The translations under genes were made by a program, and so were the position numbers. The notes under the pieces were generated by a model. The model was not told the origin of the DNA. It was given only the letters and a program-made list of their open reading frames with translations, and did no database searches. This document shows, in pieces, positions 1-11,356 of a DNA stretch of 64,000 nucleotides (its first letter is position 1; every line of letters begins with the position of its first letter). The stretch is from Pectobacterium betavasculorum (GTDB lineage: Bacteria > Pseudomonadota > Gammaproteobacteria > Enterobacterales > Enterobacteriaceae): positions 620,001 through 684,000 of the forward strand of contig NZ_JQHM01000001.1 of the NCBI RefSeq assembly GCF_000749845.1, given 5' to 3'.

Positions 1-176
1 TTGCAGGTTAACCCTGACAGCCAGTAAAGCACGGGCGGCGGGGTGTCATCCTGTGTCGGTGGCAGATAAATACTGAACGTCATGGCAGTGCTCAGCGTTT
101 CTGACACATGGCGATAGCGCTGTTGCCAGCCGCCAAACATACGGTGTTCTTCCAGCAGTTCCAGTGATGAGTTCAT
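1..176 (-). CDS. fghA: S-formylglutathione hydrolase, N-terminal part (cut by window edge)
   Basis: Reading leftwards from an ATG at 176 gives [20 protein letters not shown] and then a run through TFSIYLPP and [10 protein letters not shown], the typical start of the esterase-D/S-formylglutathione hydrolase family. Only about 58 codons are inside the window, so the catalytic Ser-Asp-His residues are not visible. The enzyme hydrolyses S-formylglutathione to formate and glutathione in the cytoplasm, the second step of glutathione-dependent formaldehyde detoxification. The gene starts 38 bp after adhC, which makes the first-step enzyme, so the two are almost certainly one operon. The ATG is preceded by an AGGAGGC-like ribosome binding site. 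Confidence 0.9.
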   Translation of the reverse strand, partial: MNSSLELLEEHRMFGGWQQRYRHVSETLSTAMTFSIYLPPTQDDTPPPVLYWLSGLTC

Positions 177-214
177 CGCTGTACAGCCTCCTTTTTATTC
201 CTGACAGTGCGCAA

Positions 215-1396
<1,182 letters not shown>

Positions 1397-1447
1397 TCAG
1401 CACGACATCGCCTCTATTGAAAATAGTCGTTTACTGAAAATAAATGT

Positions 1448-2320
1448 TCATTCCGGCTGGGTGGACTGCTCAATAATGAGTTTTTTAAGCGCTTCGACAT
1501 TGGGGCCGAAAGCGTCGCGCCGCCAGACTAGCCAGGTTGAGGCAGTTGCGATATCGGGTGGTAACTCATGTACCTGAACGCGTGCGCCTGCCGGCAGCGA
1601 TTCGAGGACGGCATAGGGCAACATGGCCAGCCCCGCGCCGCTGGCTACACAGGCAAGCATGGCGTGGTATGAGTGGATTTCCATGATAGTGGCAGGGATG
1701 ACACCATCCTGGCGGAACCAGTTCTCCAGGCGTTTTCTGTAGGAACAGCTGGGGCGAAAGGCAAACAGCGTATCGTGGCTGGCATCTCGAGCATGCGTTA
1801 TCGGCGAGTGTGCAGGGTCGGAGATCAGTACTAATCGCTCCGCAAAACACGAGCAACCATTCAGTTCGTCGTACACCACGGGGCCATCGACTAACGCGGC
1901 TGCCAGCGTTCCTGCCCGCACACGCTCGATAATTTCTCCTGACGTGCCGGTATTCAGAGACAGTGAGACATTCGGGTAGCGCTGATGATAAGCTGCTAAT
2001 AGCGTCGGCAAGCGAGTTGCCGCGGTGCTTTCCATCGATCCTAACGCGAAGTTACCTGCGGGTTCGCCCGTGCGCGTCATGCTGATCGCTTCCTCGCTGA
2101 GCGCCAGAATACGCTGTGCATAGCATAAAAAATTGTGACCTATCGGCGATAGACGCAGGCGCTGTTTCTCACGGATAAACAGATCGGTGCCCAGCTCCTG
2201 CTCTAACTGACGTAATCGCGTGGTCAGATTTGAGGGCACCCGATGAAGCTGCTCTGCGGCACGCGCGACGGAGCCCGTTTCGGCGACAAGACAGAACATG
2301 CGGAGTTGGGTCAAATCCAT
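1448..2320 (-). CDS. LysR-family transcriptional regulator (PtrR/YneJ-like)
   Basis: A 290-aa LysR-type regulator. The N-terminal winged helix-turn-helix covers about residues 1-60 (MDLTQLRMFCLVAETGSVARAA and VPSNLTTRLRQLE). The rest is a periplasmic-binding-like effector domain, with the phrase LGSMESTAATRLPTLL near residue 90. It resembles E. coli PtrR/YneJ, a regulator of putrescine-utilisation and aldehyde dehydrogenase genes, throughout its length. It lies 111 bp upstream of adhC on the same strand, so it may regulate, or be co-transcribed with, the formaldehyde genes. That role is inference from position; the effector is unknown. Confidence 0.85.
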   Translation of the reverse strand: MDLTQLRMFCLVAETGSVARAAEQLHRVPSNLTTRLRQLEQELGTDLFIREKQRLRLSPIGHNFLCYAQRILALSEEAISMTRTGEPAGNFALGSMESTAATRLPTLLAAYHQRYPNVSLSLNTGTSGEIIERVRAGTLAAALVDGPVVYDELNGCSCFAERLVLISDPAHSPITHARDASHDTLFAFRPSCSYRKRLENWFRQDGVIPATIMEIHSYHAMLACVASGAGLAMLPYAVLESLPAGARVQVHELPPDIATASTWLVWRRDAFGPNVEALKKLIIEQSTQPE

Positions 2321-2790
2321 ATCTTTCTCTTTTTGTAATGAACTATTGTTTGATTATTCATTTTTTGTGAAGTGTAGCGGCAAGCTGTGCATTTCGCAAC
2401 TGGCTTGGATCGCATGGGTAGCGAACACAACCTCAATCTGGTGGCATGAAGCCTGCTGGCTGATGAAAATTAGAGGTGTAATTATCATCTGGATTAATAT
2501 CTGGATTTAGAAAGGGAACAAATCGATGAAATGATCACGGTCTGAATTAATAGCACCACAATCACCTATTACATAAATAGGTGATATTTTCCAGAAAAAG
2601 AGGTCAGGATAAAAATAAGAATAATCACAGAAAAATAAATTCGTATTTTCCCCGACACAATGGGGGAAGAGAGAAAATAAATAGATAATTAAAATAAACA
2701 GTTAAATGTATAAGTAAATAGTTGTAACCAAACAATAGTCAAAAACTATCGCATTTCTTCATTTCTATCGCATTTGTTGATGTAAGAGCG
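2321..2790. other. AT-rich intergenic region between divergent LysR and chemoreceptor genes
   Basis: About 470 bases with no convincing gene. The part from about 2510 to 2760 is strongly AT-rich and contains short repeats of ATAAATA type. It should hold the promoter of the LysR gene on the minus strand, but no clear -35/-10 pair could be chosen by eye. The sigma-28 promoter of the chemoreceptor starts immediately after it. Confidence 0.5.
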
Positions 2791-2817
2791 TAAAGTGCCC
2801 AGCCAAAGTGCCGATAA
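2791..2817 (+). promoter_or_regulatory. Sigma-28 (FliA) promoter of the chemoreceptor gene
   Basis: TAAAGTGC at 2791-2798, an 11-bp spacer, then GCCGATAA at 2810-2817. The FliA consensus is TAAAGTTT, 11 bp, GCCGATAA, so the -10 box is perfect and the -35 box has two mismatches at its least conserved end. It lies about 200 bp upstream of the GTG start, giving a long leader. It places the receptor in the late flagellar regulon. Confidence 0.85.
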
Positions 2818-3017
2818 TGTCAATGTATGGCAGGAGCATTTTATCGTTACTGTAAGGAAGTGCATCTTTTTGTCATTAAAGGAAAATAACTCTAACTAAT
2901 GAGGGCATTAGCTCTTCATTAAATGACGTAACACCCGGCGTATTTCCAATTAACGATGTGCAACTATCTTGTAGAAAGCGCAGAGGAAAACCGCCAGATA
3001 ATTTATAGGAGTCTTCT

Positions 3018-4700
3018 GTGAATTTTTTAAAAAATATCACCATCAGGGCAATGCTTTTAACAATATTAGGGCTGTTTTTGATTGTATGGGGTGGAGCCGC
3101 TTTCTTTACCTCTACGTCATTAAGCAGCATGACTAAACTATTGGAGTCCGGCGACACTCAGCGTAAAAATGTAGAGATGCTGGTAAAAGGCAACGACCAG
3201 TATTTCCGTACGGTTACTCGCTTGTTGCGTTCGATGGATTTTCAGGAAACGGGCGAAACGGCGGAAGCAGAAAAAGTATTTACGTCTGCAACCACCGCAT
3301 TGAAAAACACCTCGGATCAACTTGCTGCGTTTAAAGCTGCTACACATGCTGGCGTCGATAAAGACACGGCAGATAATATGATCGCGTCGTGGACCCAACT
3401 GTTGGATAACGGGTTGACGCCGATGTTGAACGCCGCTCGTGAGAATCGCCAAGAAGAGTTTCGTCAGCTTTTCCGTAAAGCATACCCGCCGCTGAGCGTG
3501 GCGTTTGGCAGCAATATGGAAAAATATCAGACCGCGATGATTTCGTCTTCAGAGACGTCAATGAATGAGGTCTATGGTCTGGCTAGCTGGAGTAATTATA
3601 TCCTGCTGGGTGCAGCAATCATTGGGTTGTTTATCCTGCTGCTGACAGACCGCTATCTGGTTAACTATCTGGTCAAACCGTTAAATATGCTTAAAGGTTA
3701 TTTCCAGGTTCTGGCGGCCGGGCAGCTTGGTCACCCACTTGACGAGTTTGGTCGTAACTGTGCTGGGCAACTGATCCCTTACCTGAAAGAGATGCAGGGA
3801 AGTCTGGTTAATACGGTTTCTATCATCCGTGACAGTTCAGCGTCGATTCATCAGGGCTCAAGCGAGATCAAAAGCGGTAACAACGATCTGTCCGCGCGTA
3901 CCGAGCAGCAGGCCGCCGCACTGGAGCAGACGGCGGCTAGCATGGAAGAGTTGAGTGCGACAGTGAAACAGAATGCCGATAACGTCCATCAAGCGACGAA
4001 GCTGGCACAGGAGGCTTCTGTGGCTGCGAAGAAGGGCGGCGATGTTACAGCAGATGTGATGGCGACGATGGCGAGCATCACGACAAGCTCGAAGAAAATT
4101 GCCGATATCACCAGTGTGATCAACGGGATTGCCTTCCAGACCAATATTCTGGCGCTGAATGCGGCGGTAGAAGCAGCCAGAGCCGGTGAGCAAGGTCGCG
4201 GCTTTGCAGTCGTTGCGGGCGAAGTCCGTAATCTGGCGCAGCGTAGTGCTCAGGCGGCGAAAGAAATTGAAAGCCTGATTGCGGAATCCGTTCAACGCGT
4301 CAACATGGGGTCAAATCAGGTCACACAAACTGGCGAAGCGATGGATTCCATCATTTCTGCCATTACCCGTGTGAACGATTTGATGGGAGAAATCGCATCG
4401 GCATCGGATGAGCAGAGTCGTGGTATTACTCAGGTTGGTCAGGCTGTTACCGAGATGGATGGCGTTACGCAACAGAACGCCGCGCTGGTTCAGGAATCTG
4501 CCGCCGCCGCTGCATCTTTGGAAGATCAGGCCCGTCAGTTGACCGAGGCAGTATCGGTGTTCCAATTGTCGGCCACAGAGGGGCATCGTCGTCCTCAGCA
4601 GCGTCTGGCAGAGAAAGCGCCAATGGCGCAGAAGCCGATGTTATTAGCAGCCGCTGGCGGTAAGAAAGGTCATACCAACGACAACTGGGAAACCTTCTGA
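3018..4700 (+). CDS. Methyl-accepting chemotaxis protein
   Basis: A 560-aa transmembrane chemoreceptor. Residues about 10-31 form the first membrane segment, 32-188 a periplasmic four-helix-bundle-type sensor domain, and about 190-212 the second membrane segment. A HAMP linker and a long cytoplasmic coiled coil follow, with the signalling tip around [20 protein letters not shown]. The C-terminus ends NDNWETF; NWETF is the pentapeptide that tethers CheR and CheB in high-abundance receptors such as Tar and Tsr, so this is probably a major receptor. The start is GTG with ATAGGAGT 5 nt upstream. Expression should be flagellar through the sigma-28 promoter at 2791. The ligand cannot be told from sequence. 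Confidence 0.93.
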   Translation: MNFLKNITIRAMLLTILGLFLIVWGGAAFFTSTSLSSMTKLLESGDTQRKNVEMLVKGNDQYFRTVTRLLRSMDFQETGETAEAEKVFTSATTALKNTSDQLAAFKAATHAGVDKDTADNMIASWTQLLDNGLTPMLNAARENRQEEFRQLFRKAYPPLSVAFGSNMEKYQTAMISSSETSMNEVYGLASWSNYILLGAAIIGLFILLLTDRYLVNYLVKPLNMLKGYFQVLAAGQLGHPLDEFGRNCAGQLIPYLKEMQGSLVNTVSIIRDSSASIHQGSSEIKSGNNDLSARTEQQAAALEQTAASMEELSATVKQNADNVHQATKLAQEASVAAKKGGDVTADVMATMASITTSSKKIADITSVINGIAFQTNILALNAAVEAARAGEQGRGFAVVAGEVRNLAQRSAQAAKEIESLIAESVQRVNMGSNQVTQTGEAMDSIISAITRVNDLMGEIASASDEQSRGITQVGQAVTEMDGVTQQNAALVQESAAAAASLEDQARQLTEAVSVFQLSATEGHRRPQQRLAEKAPMAQKPMLLAAAGGKKGHTNDNWETF

Positions 4701-4761
4701 TAATTTCATGACAAACGGTGTCGGAACAGCGGTGGCCGCAAAAATCAGGTGATTTATCGTT

Positions 4762-4795
4762 AAAAGCACTGGGATTATGTTCTCAGTGCTTTTTT
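4762..4795 (+). terminator. Rho-independent terminator of the chemoreceptor gene
   Basis: AAAAGCACTG pairs with CAGTGCTTTT across a short loop and is followed by a T run (4790-4795). It lies about 60 bp after the stop codon. The rest of the 313-base gap up to folE shows no gene; it should hold the folE promoter, for which no clear boxes were found. Confidence 0.85.
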
Positions 4796-5013
4796 GTTTA
4801 TCGCCGAATAGCCGCATTCCTGTGTGTACTCTTCGACGCTTGCTAAGGCGCACTGGCACACGCGCCTGCTTGATAACTTGAATCTATTTCAACAATCATG
4901 ACATACAATCGCTGGATAATCGTTACTCTCTCAACTAGAGTGTTGACGGCGCTAGGGTCTGACCGAGGCCGTGATAGTGCGATAGGCATAGTTACACCTG
5001 CAGGAGAATAATA

Positions 5014-5676
5014 ATGTCATCACTAAGTAAAGAAGCCGTTATGGTGCACGAAGCGCTATTGGCACGCGGTCTGGAAACGCCGCTGCGCGGAGCGTTATTG
5101 GAGCGGGATACGCGTAAGCAACGTATTGCCGAGCATATGACGGAAATTATGAATTTGCTGAGCCTCGATCTGGGCGATGACAGTCTGGCTGAAACACCGA
5201 CGCGTATCGCCAAAATGTACGTTGATGAAATATTCTCCGGCCTGGACTACGCAAACTTCCCCAAAATCACCATCATTGAAAATAAAATGAAGGTCGATGA
5301 AATGGTCACCGTGCGCGATATCACATTGACGAGTACCTGCGAACACCATTTCGTGACGATCGATGGGAAAGCCACCGTGGCGTATATTCCGAAAGATGGC
5401 GTCATCGGTTTGTCGAAGCTCAACCGAATCGTTCAGTTTTTCTCCCAGCGTCCTCAGGTGCAGGAGCGCTTAACTCAGCAGATTTTGATCGCATTACAAA
5501 CGCTGTTGGGAACAAATAATGTTGCAGTCTCCATTGATGCAGTGCACTACTGCGTGAAGGCGCGCGGTATTCGAGATGCAACCAGTGCCACGACCACGAC
5601 ATCGCTAGGCGGGCTGTTTAAGTCCAGCCAGAACACACGCCAGGAATTCTTGCGCGCGGTACGCCACCATAATTAA
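5014..5676 (+). CDS. folE: GTP cyclohydrolase I
   Basis: A 220-aa protein matching bacterial FolE over its full length. It converts GTP to 7,8-dihydroneopterin triphosphate and formate, the first step of folate biosynthesis and also a source of pterin for queuosine precursors. The zinc ligands are visible as C109 and H112 in STCEHHF and C180 in VHYCVKARG. The ribosome binding site GCAGGAG lies 8-9 nt before the ATG. As in E. coli, yeiB follows on the same strand. Confidence 0.97.
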   Translation: MSSLSKEAVMVHEALLARGLETPLRGALLERDTRKQRIAEHMTEIMNLLSLDLGDDSLAETPTRIAKMYVDEIFSGLDYANFPKITIIENKMKVDEMVTVRDITLTSTCEHHFVTIDGKATVAYIPKDGVIGLSKLNRIVQFFSQRPQVQERLTQQILIALQTLLGTNNVAVSIDAVHYCVKARGIRDATSATTTTSLGGLFKSSQNTRQEFLRAVRHHN

Positions 5677-5686
5677 GCCTCTTTTA

Positions 5687-5724
5687 TTGGCGATGATGAG
5701 GAAAGTACCCGTTGTCATCGCCAA
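5687..5724 (+). other. Inverted repeat after folE
   Basis: TTGGCGATGA and TCATCGCCAA form perfect 10-bp arms around an 18-nt loop, starting 10 bp after the folE stop. There is no T run behind it, so it may slow RNA decay or act as a weak, factor-assisted stop rather than as a classical terminator. Confidence 0.5.
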
Positions 5725-5813
5725 ACTGATTATCGCTAAATCAGTAAGCATCTTCGCTTTTTCCCCGTCTGTGCATACAATCGCTACTTTGATGCTTTGA
5801 AAATGTAATTTGT

Positions 5814-6989
5814 ATGCCTTCTCACACTGTACCGTCACCTCATTTGCCACCCTCGCGGATCGTTGCGCTAGATTTCGCGCGTGGCATCGCTATTTTGGGC
5901 ATTCTACTGCTGAATATTACGGCGTTTGGTTTACCGCATGCGGCATACCTGAATCCGGCCTGGCAGGGGGAATCCACATTATCTGATGCCTTAACATGGG
6001 CGGCGATGGATCTGATCGCGCAGGCGAAATTCCTGACGCTATTTTCTCTTCTTTTCGGTGCGGGATTACAGCTTCTGCTCTCGCGGGGAAAACGTTGGGT
6101 ACATGCACGCCTGTTCTGGTTAATGATCATCGGGCTGATTCATGCCACTTTTCTGTGGGATGGCGATATTTTGCTCGACTATGCGCTGATTGGGCTGGTG
6201 TGTTACGGCATGATTCGCCACGCGGAGAGCAGCCAACTGTTAATGCGTACCGGGGCGGTTCTGTATCTGGTTGGAATTGGCGTACTGTTTGTGCTGAGTC
6301 AGATTCTGAATTTACAACCGGGGAGATTCTGGCTGCCCGATATAGCAGAGATTACCTATGAGGCTTACTGGCGAACGTTAGGCGGGCCAGTTGCGTGGGG
6401 GAATCGTGTTGATTTGCTAACGGAAAGCCTGTTATCGCTGGGCGTGCAGTACGGCTGGCTACTGGCGGGATCGATGCTGTTAGGCGCAGGGTTGATGCGC
6501 AGTGGCTGGTTGAAAGGTGAGTTCAGTACCACACACTATCGTAAGGTTGCCCTGTGGCTGATTCCGCTGGGCGTGGCAATTAACAGTATTGGCGTGGCAG
6601 GGCAGTGGCTGGTGGGGTGGGAGTATCGCTGGAGCGGGCTATTGTTGCAGATTCCGCGTGAACTGAGTTCACCAATACAGGCGATAGGGTATCTTGCACT
6701 GTGTTACGGTTTTTGGGCCACGCTATGTCAATGGCGGATCACATATTGGGTTACGGATATCGGGCGTATGGCGCTAACCAACTATTTGCTGCAAACGCTG
6801 ATTTGCGTAACGTTATTTAACCAGCTTGGCCTGTTTATGGCCTTCAGCCGTCTGCAACTGCTGGCGCTGGTTCCCATTATCTGGGGAGTCAATCTGGCCT
6901 TTTCCCACTATTGGCTACGTTATTTCCGTCAGGGGCCGCTTGAATGGCTATGGCGTAAACTGACCAATGCGATAGGTAAAACGGCGTAA
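5814..6989 (+). CDS. yeiB: YeiB, DUF418 family inner-membrane protein
   Basis: A 391-aa polytopic membrane protein of the YeiB family. The N-terminal signature RIVALDFARGIAILGILLLNI is followed by about nine further hydrophobic segments, and the C-terminal DUF418 part contains GRMALTNYLLQTLI. The family resembles acyltransferase-3 membrane proteins in layout, but its reaction is not established. The folE-yeiB neighbourhood is the same as in E. coli. No strong ribosome binding site precedes the ATG at 5814, so the exact start is less sure. Confidence 0.9.
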   Translation: MPSHTVPSPHLPPSRIVALDFARGIAILGILLLNITAFGLPHAAYLNPAWQGESTLSDALTWAAMDLIAQAKFLTLFSLLFGAGLQLLLSRGKRWVHARLFWLMIIGLIHATFLWDGDILLDYALIGLVCYGMIRHAESSQLLMRTGAVLYLVGIGVLFVLSQILNLQPGRFWLPDIAEITYEAYWRTLGGPVAWGNRVDLLTESLLSLGVQYGWLLAGSMLLGAGLMRSGWLKGEFSTTHYRKVALWLIPLGVAINSIGVAGQWLVGWEYRWSGLLLQIPRELSSPIQAIGYLALCYGFWATLCQWRITYWVTDIGRMALTNYLLQTLICVTLFNQLGLFMAFSRLQLLALVPIIWGVNLAFSHYWLRYFRQGPLEWLWRKLTNAIGKTA

Positions 6990-6997
6990 AAAATACG

Positions 6998-7804
<807 letters not shown>

Positions 7805-7909
7805 CTAATCATGCCTCAAGGCTACTTTACCTGACAGGGGGACGCAAGACGAAGGCGAAGAACGGGCAGTTTATTGATTGAATTTTCAGCGTTCGGGGAG
7901 ATATGGCGT

Positions 7910-7950
7910 GAAAATAAAACGCCAGCCTTTCGGGCAGAAAAGCTGGCGTT
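7910..7950 (-). terminator. Rho-independent terminator of rimO
   Basis: On the minus strand AACGCCAGC (7950-7942) pairs with GCTGGCGTT (7926-7918), followed by TTATTTTC. It lies 9 bp beyond the rimO stop codon. Confidence 0.85.
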
Positions 7951-7959
7951 ATGGGAGCG

Positions 7960-9288
7960 TTAAACGCGGCTGCCCCACAGATCGTATTCGTCTGCGTGTT
8001 CGACTTTCACTTTGACGATGTCACCGACTTTCACGCCAGTTTCGCCATTTAGGTAAACTGCACCATCAATCTCTGGCGCATCGGCCATGCTGCGACCAAT
8101 CGCACCTTCTTCGTCGATTTCATCGATCAGCACCAGCACTTCACGGCCAATTTTATCCTGCAAACGCTGGGTGGAGATTGCTTGTTGAAGTTGCATGAAG
8201 CGATGGAAACGTTCTTCTTTCACTTCTTCCGGCACCTGACCTGGCAATTCATTAGCCGCTGCGCCTTCGACTGGGCTGAATTTGAAACAGCCTACACGGT
8301 CAAGTTTGGCTTCTTTCAGGAAGTCGAGCAGCATCTGGAAGTCTTCTTCCGTTTCGCCGGGGAAGCCGACAATAAAGGTAGATCGCAACGTTAAATCAGG
8401 GCAAATTTCGCGCCAGCGCTTAATGCGCTCCAGCGTTCTTTCTACCGCCCCCGGACGCTTCATCAGCTTGAGGATTTTCGGGCTGGCGTGTTGAAGAGGA
8501 ATATCCAGATAAGGCAGGATTTTGCCTGCTGCCATTAATGGAATCACGTCGTCTACGTGCGGGTAAGGGTAGACGTAGTGTAGGCGCACCCACACGCCAA
8601 GCGACGCCAGTTGCTCACACAGGCTGACCATACTGGTCTTGACCGGTTGGCCGTTCCAAAAGCCGATGCGCTGCTTCACATCAGCGCCGTATGCTGAGGT
8701 GTCCTGAGAAATCACCAGCAGTTCTTTTACGCCGGCATCAACCAGACGTTTCGCTTCATCCAGCACCGAGCCGATCGGACGGCTATCGAGATCGCCACGC
8801 ATGGAAGGGATGATGCAGAATGTACAGCGGTGGTTACAGCCTTCTGAAATTTTCAGATAGGCGTAATGACGCGGCGTGAGTTTCACACCCTGTTCGGGAA
8901 CCAGACTGGTAAACGGATTGTGCGTCGGTTTAGGAACATATTGATGCACGTGTGACAGCACTTGTTCATAGCTGTGTGGCCCGGTAATTTCCAGAACCTT
9001 GGGGTGCACTTCGCGTATTTGATTTTCTTTGGCACCCAAACAGCCTGTCACTATGACTTTGCCGTTCTCATTGAGCGCTTCGCCAATCGCTTCCAGCGAC
9101 TCTTGCACGGCGCTGTCAATAAAACCACAGGTATTGACGATCACCAGTTCAGCGTCGTCATAACGTGGCACGACCTGATAACCTTCAGTACGCAGTTCGG
9201 TCAGAATCCTCTCGGAGTCGACGAGGTTTTTCGGGCAGCCGAGGGAAACAAAGCCGATACGTGGTTGCGGGGTAGAAACATTGCTCAT
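7960..9288 (-). CDS. rimO: Ribosomal protein S12 methylthiotransferase
   Basis: A 442-aa radical-SAM enzyme that adds a methylthio group to Asp89 of ribosomal protein S12. The N-terminal MTTase domain carries the auxiliary-cluster cysteines C18, C54 and C83. The radical-SAM triad is C151, C155 and C158 in [11 protein letters not shown], and a TRAM domain forms the C-terminus (residues about 375-442). The length equals that of E. coli RimO. In E. coli bssR, yliI and gstB follow rimO; here the phenazine island takes the bssR position. Confidence 0.96.
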   Translation of the reverse strand: MSNVSTPQPRIGFVSLGCPKNLVDSERILTELRTEGYQVVPRYDDAELVIVNTCGFIDSAVQESLEAIGEALNENGKVIVTGCLGAKENQIREVHPKVLEITGPHSYEQVLSHVHQYVPKPTHNPFTSLVPEQGVKLTPRHYAYLKISEGCNHRCTFCIIPSMRGDLDSRPIGSVLDEAKRLVDAGVKELLVISQDTSAYGADVKQRIGFWNGQPVKTSMVSLCEQLASLGVWVRLHYVYPYPHVDDVIPLMAAGKILPYLDIPLQHASPKILKLMKRPGAVERTLERIKRWREICPDLTLRSTFIVGFPGETEEDFQMLLDFLKEAKLDRVGCFKFSPVEGAAANELPGQVPEEVKEERFHRFMQLQQAISTQRLQDKIGREVLVLIDEIDEEGAIGRSMADAPEIDGAVYLNGETGVKVGDIVKVKVEHADEYDLWGSRV

Positions 9289-9439
9289 AATGATAAAGAA
9301 ATAGTCAGATTGGGGTTCATTAGGGCAGCGATTGTACCGATGCCAGCATCAAATTCCTACAAGAAGATGAGGGGTACTATTGCAATGTATCGGTGCCCAA
9401 TCTACGCCAACTCGTTTGCGCATTGGTTGCGTTTGTCGG

Positions 9440-10165
9440 TTAGCGTATCAAATGATGAAGGGGGGAGGCTGCCGCTCTTTTTTCTTCTTCAACGTTGACA
9501 AGGAAAGCGTATAACGGGGCGAGTAAGATAAAAGCGTCCCTCAGTGTAGTTGCAAGCTGTTTATTGAATAGGTCGGGTATATTAGGGTTCTCTACCATTA
9601 CGGAGAAAGACTTCCTGTTATACCAGGTAGCGATTTCATCGGGCAGATCGGGCTTTAATGAGCGCTTATAACTTTCACCAGACAGTTCGAATTGGGATAA
9701 TAAGGGTCTGGTTGCTTGTAAAAAAGTTTGTTCTTTGTTCAGGATATGTTCCCTCACCCGATCCATTGTGTCACGGCTTGCGGCGTAATAACCCAAACCG
9801 TAATAAAAAGAGTGAGGTCTGATTTCGAAAAAGTAAACCGGTGAGTCGATCCATTCCTTTTGCGGACGTTTGAACACGAGCCACATTCTATCGCGATAGC
9901 GCGATTTATCTTTAGAAAATCGAGTATCTCGATATAGGCGAGAAATCGTCTTTCCTATATCGGGTCTTATTTCAATAATAGGATCGATTTCCTGTATCGT
10001 TGGTGATAATGAGACGACTAAGTTTTGGAAAGGTTCTAACAAGATCTTATTATAAGAGGCCTTATTTTCATCATACCAGTCTTTGCTGTTTTCTTCTTTT
10101 ACCTTACTGAGGAACGTAAGGCTTTCTTTGGTAAAACCAGTAAATATCGGAGATGTCGATTTCAT
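9440..10165 (-). CDS. DUF2461 family protein (TIGR02453)
   Basis: A 241-aa protein of the DUF2461 family, of unknown function. Visible signatures are FTGFTKESLTFLSKVKEENSKDWYDENK at the N-terminus, the central RLYRDTRFSKDKSRYRDRM, and FFEIRPHSFYYGLGYY. The start at 10165 (MKSTSPIF) is chosen because AGGGG lies 6 nt upstream; an in-frame upstream extension of 23 codons to 10234 looks unlike the family. Its coding region is richer in A and T than rimO. It stands at the left edge of the accessory region, so it may have come with the island, but nothing links it to phenazines. Confidence 0.8.
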   Translation of the reverse strand: MKSTSPIFTGFTKESLTFLSKVKEENSKDWYDENKASYNKILLEPFQNLVVSLSPTIQEIDPIIEIRPDIGKTISRLYRDTRFSKDKSRYRDRMWLVFKRPQKEWIDSPVYFFEIRPHSFYYGLGYYAASRDTMDRVREHILNKEQTFLQATRPLLSQFELSGESYKRSLKPDLPDEIATWYNRKSFSVMVENPNIPDLFNKQLATTLRDAFILLAPLYAFLVNVEEEKRAAASPLHHLIR

Positions 10166-10813
10166 TCTTGCCCCTACATTATCCTTTGATGGCAATATCC
10201 GAGTATTAATAGGCTTTTGCTTAAGGTTTAGCAAGGAGAAAATCGCCGTGATTAAAAAGAGAACGATAAGTGTGACTTAAATCAATTTTCTATTTGGCTT
10301 ATGAATTTTAGCTAGGAATGATAAAAAAGCTAATGCATACTTATTACAGGTATAAAGAATTGTTTTTATCGGTATCAGTAGGATTGACAATGGTTCTTCG
10401 CTAATTATTCGCTTGTTAATTAAGTTGAATCTTATATATTTTATTTTTTCCCGTATTCCTAATAATGTTATTGAATTTATTTTCTTGATGTTTAAGTGAT
10501 TTTACAAAATTTCCGGCTTTCTGCCTATAACTATAAAAGGTCTCTAATGAACTGAGAAATAACAGATTATCTATATACGAGTCAGTTCAATGTCAGAAGG
10601 ACGGCCTTTGTTGGTCTAACATTTATCAGCATGCCTAATTTTTGGCATCATCATTCTATGGTGCTTGTACACACAGACTCTGTTCCATTAAAAATCAGTG
10701 CGTTAAAATCACAAATAGGCTTTTAGTATTAATATCATGGAGTTTAAAGATTTTCTCCGTGTTACCCGTGCGAGTATTTAAATGTTCTTTTTATATGAAT
10801 AAGGAATAGCGAT
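10166..10813. other. AT-rich spacer at the left border of the phenazine island
   Basis: About 650 bases with no supported gene, visibly much richer in A and T than the flanking backbone. It separates the divergent DUF2461 and ehpR genes and must contain their promoters. Small hairpins such as GCATGCC-N8-GGCATC near 10630 are present. No integrase, tRNA, insertion sequence or direct repeat was seen that would mark how the island entered. No LuxR-type palindrome was recognised. Confidence 0.55.
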
Positions 10814-11200
10814 ATGTTTAAACCAAATAGTGTCATTCTCTATGTTAATGATGTCGATGCCAGCACAACGTTTTATGCGTCTATTTTTGGGGAGGGGCCT
10901 ATTGAAGCTTTTCCTGGCTTCTCCGTATTTTCTTTGAAAGATGGATTTATCTTGGGGTTACAAACAAAGCATGATATTGAGCCTAAACCTGAACCTGCCT
11001 TTGGTGGGTTTGAACTGTGCCTAAGTGATATCTCAATTGAGGAAGTCGATGCTATTTATAATGACTTTGCATCCCGTAATGTGCCTATGGCATTGACGCC
11101 GACCAGACTGGAATTTGGTTACACATTTGTTGCACTTGATCCGGACGGACATCGAATTCGTCTTTGCGCGACAGACACTAGTGATATTGAAAAACTGTAA
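10814..11200 (+). CDS. ehpR: Phenazine resistance protein, EhpR-like (VOC fold)
   Basis: A 128-aa protein of the vicinal-oxygen-chelate (glyoxalase/bleomycin-resistance) superfamily, with two beta-alpha-beta-beta-beta halves: VILYVNDVDASTTFYASIFG and FVALDPDGHRIRLCA. Length and layout match EhpR of Pantoea agglomerans, which binds griseoluteic acid and confers resistance to D-alanylgriseoluteic acid. The usual metal-binding residues of VOC enzymes are not all obvious, as expected for a binding protein rather than an enzyme. It is first in the island and is followed by a terminator-like hairpin, so it may also be made independently of the biosynthetic genes. AAGGAA lies 8 nt before the ATG. 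Confidence 0.8.
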   Translation: MFKPNSVILYVNDVDASTTFYASIFGEGPIEAFPGFSVFSLKDGFILGLQTKHDIEPKPEPAFGGFELCLSDISIEEVDAIYNDFASRNVPMALTPTRLEFGYTFVALDPDGHRIRLCATDTSDIEKL

Positions 11201-11207
11201 TTCATCG

Positions 11208-11264
11208 ACTGGCTTTATTCTTTTTATATTAAATTATTTGGAATAAAGTCAGTTTATTTATCTT
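11208..11264 (+). terminator. Terminator-like hairpin between ehpR and the biosynthetic genes
   Basis: ACTGGCTTTATTC (11208-11220) can pair over 13 positions, one of them G-U, with GAATAAAGTCAGT (11241-11253). A T-rich stretch TTATTTATCTT follows. It begins 8 bp after the ehpR stop. It could end most ehpR transcripts or act as an attenuator for the genes downstream. Confidence 0.6.
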
Positions 11265-11356
11265 AAGTAAATTATAAAAATCACTTATTGGTGCGGTATG
11301 ACTCTGCCTGTCACTCTATAAAATGAATATTCATCCCAAATACTGAGGAGAATAAT

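Noticed and set aside
10235-10813. A lux-box-type palindrome for quorum control of the phenazine island
   Set aside because: No 20-bp dyad resembling known LuxR or ExpR sites was found in the spacer.
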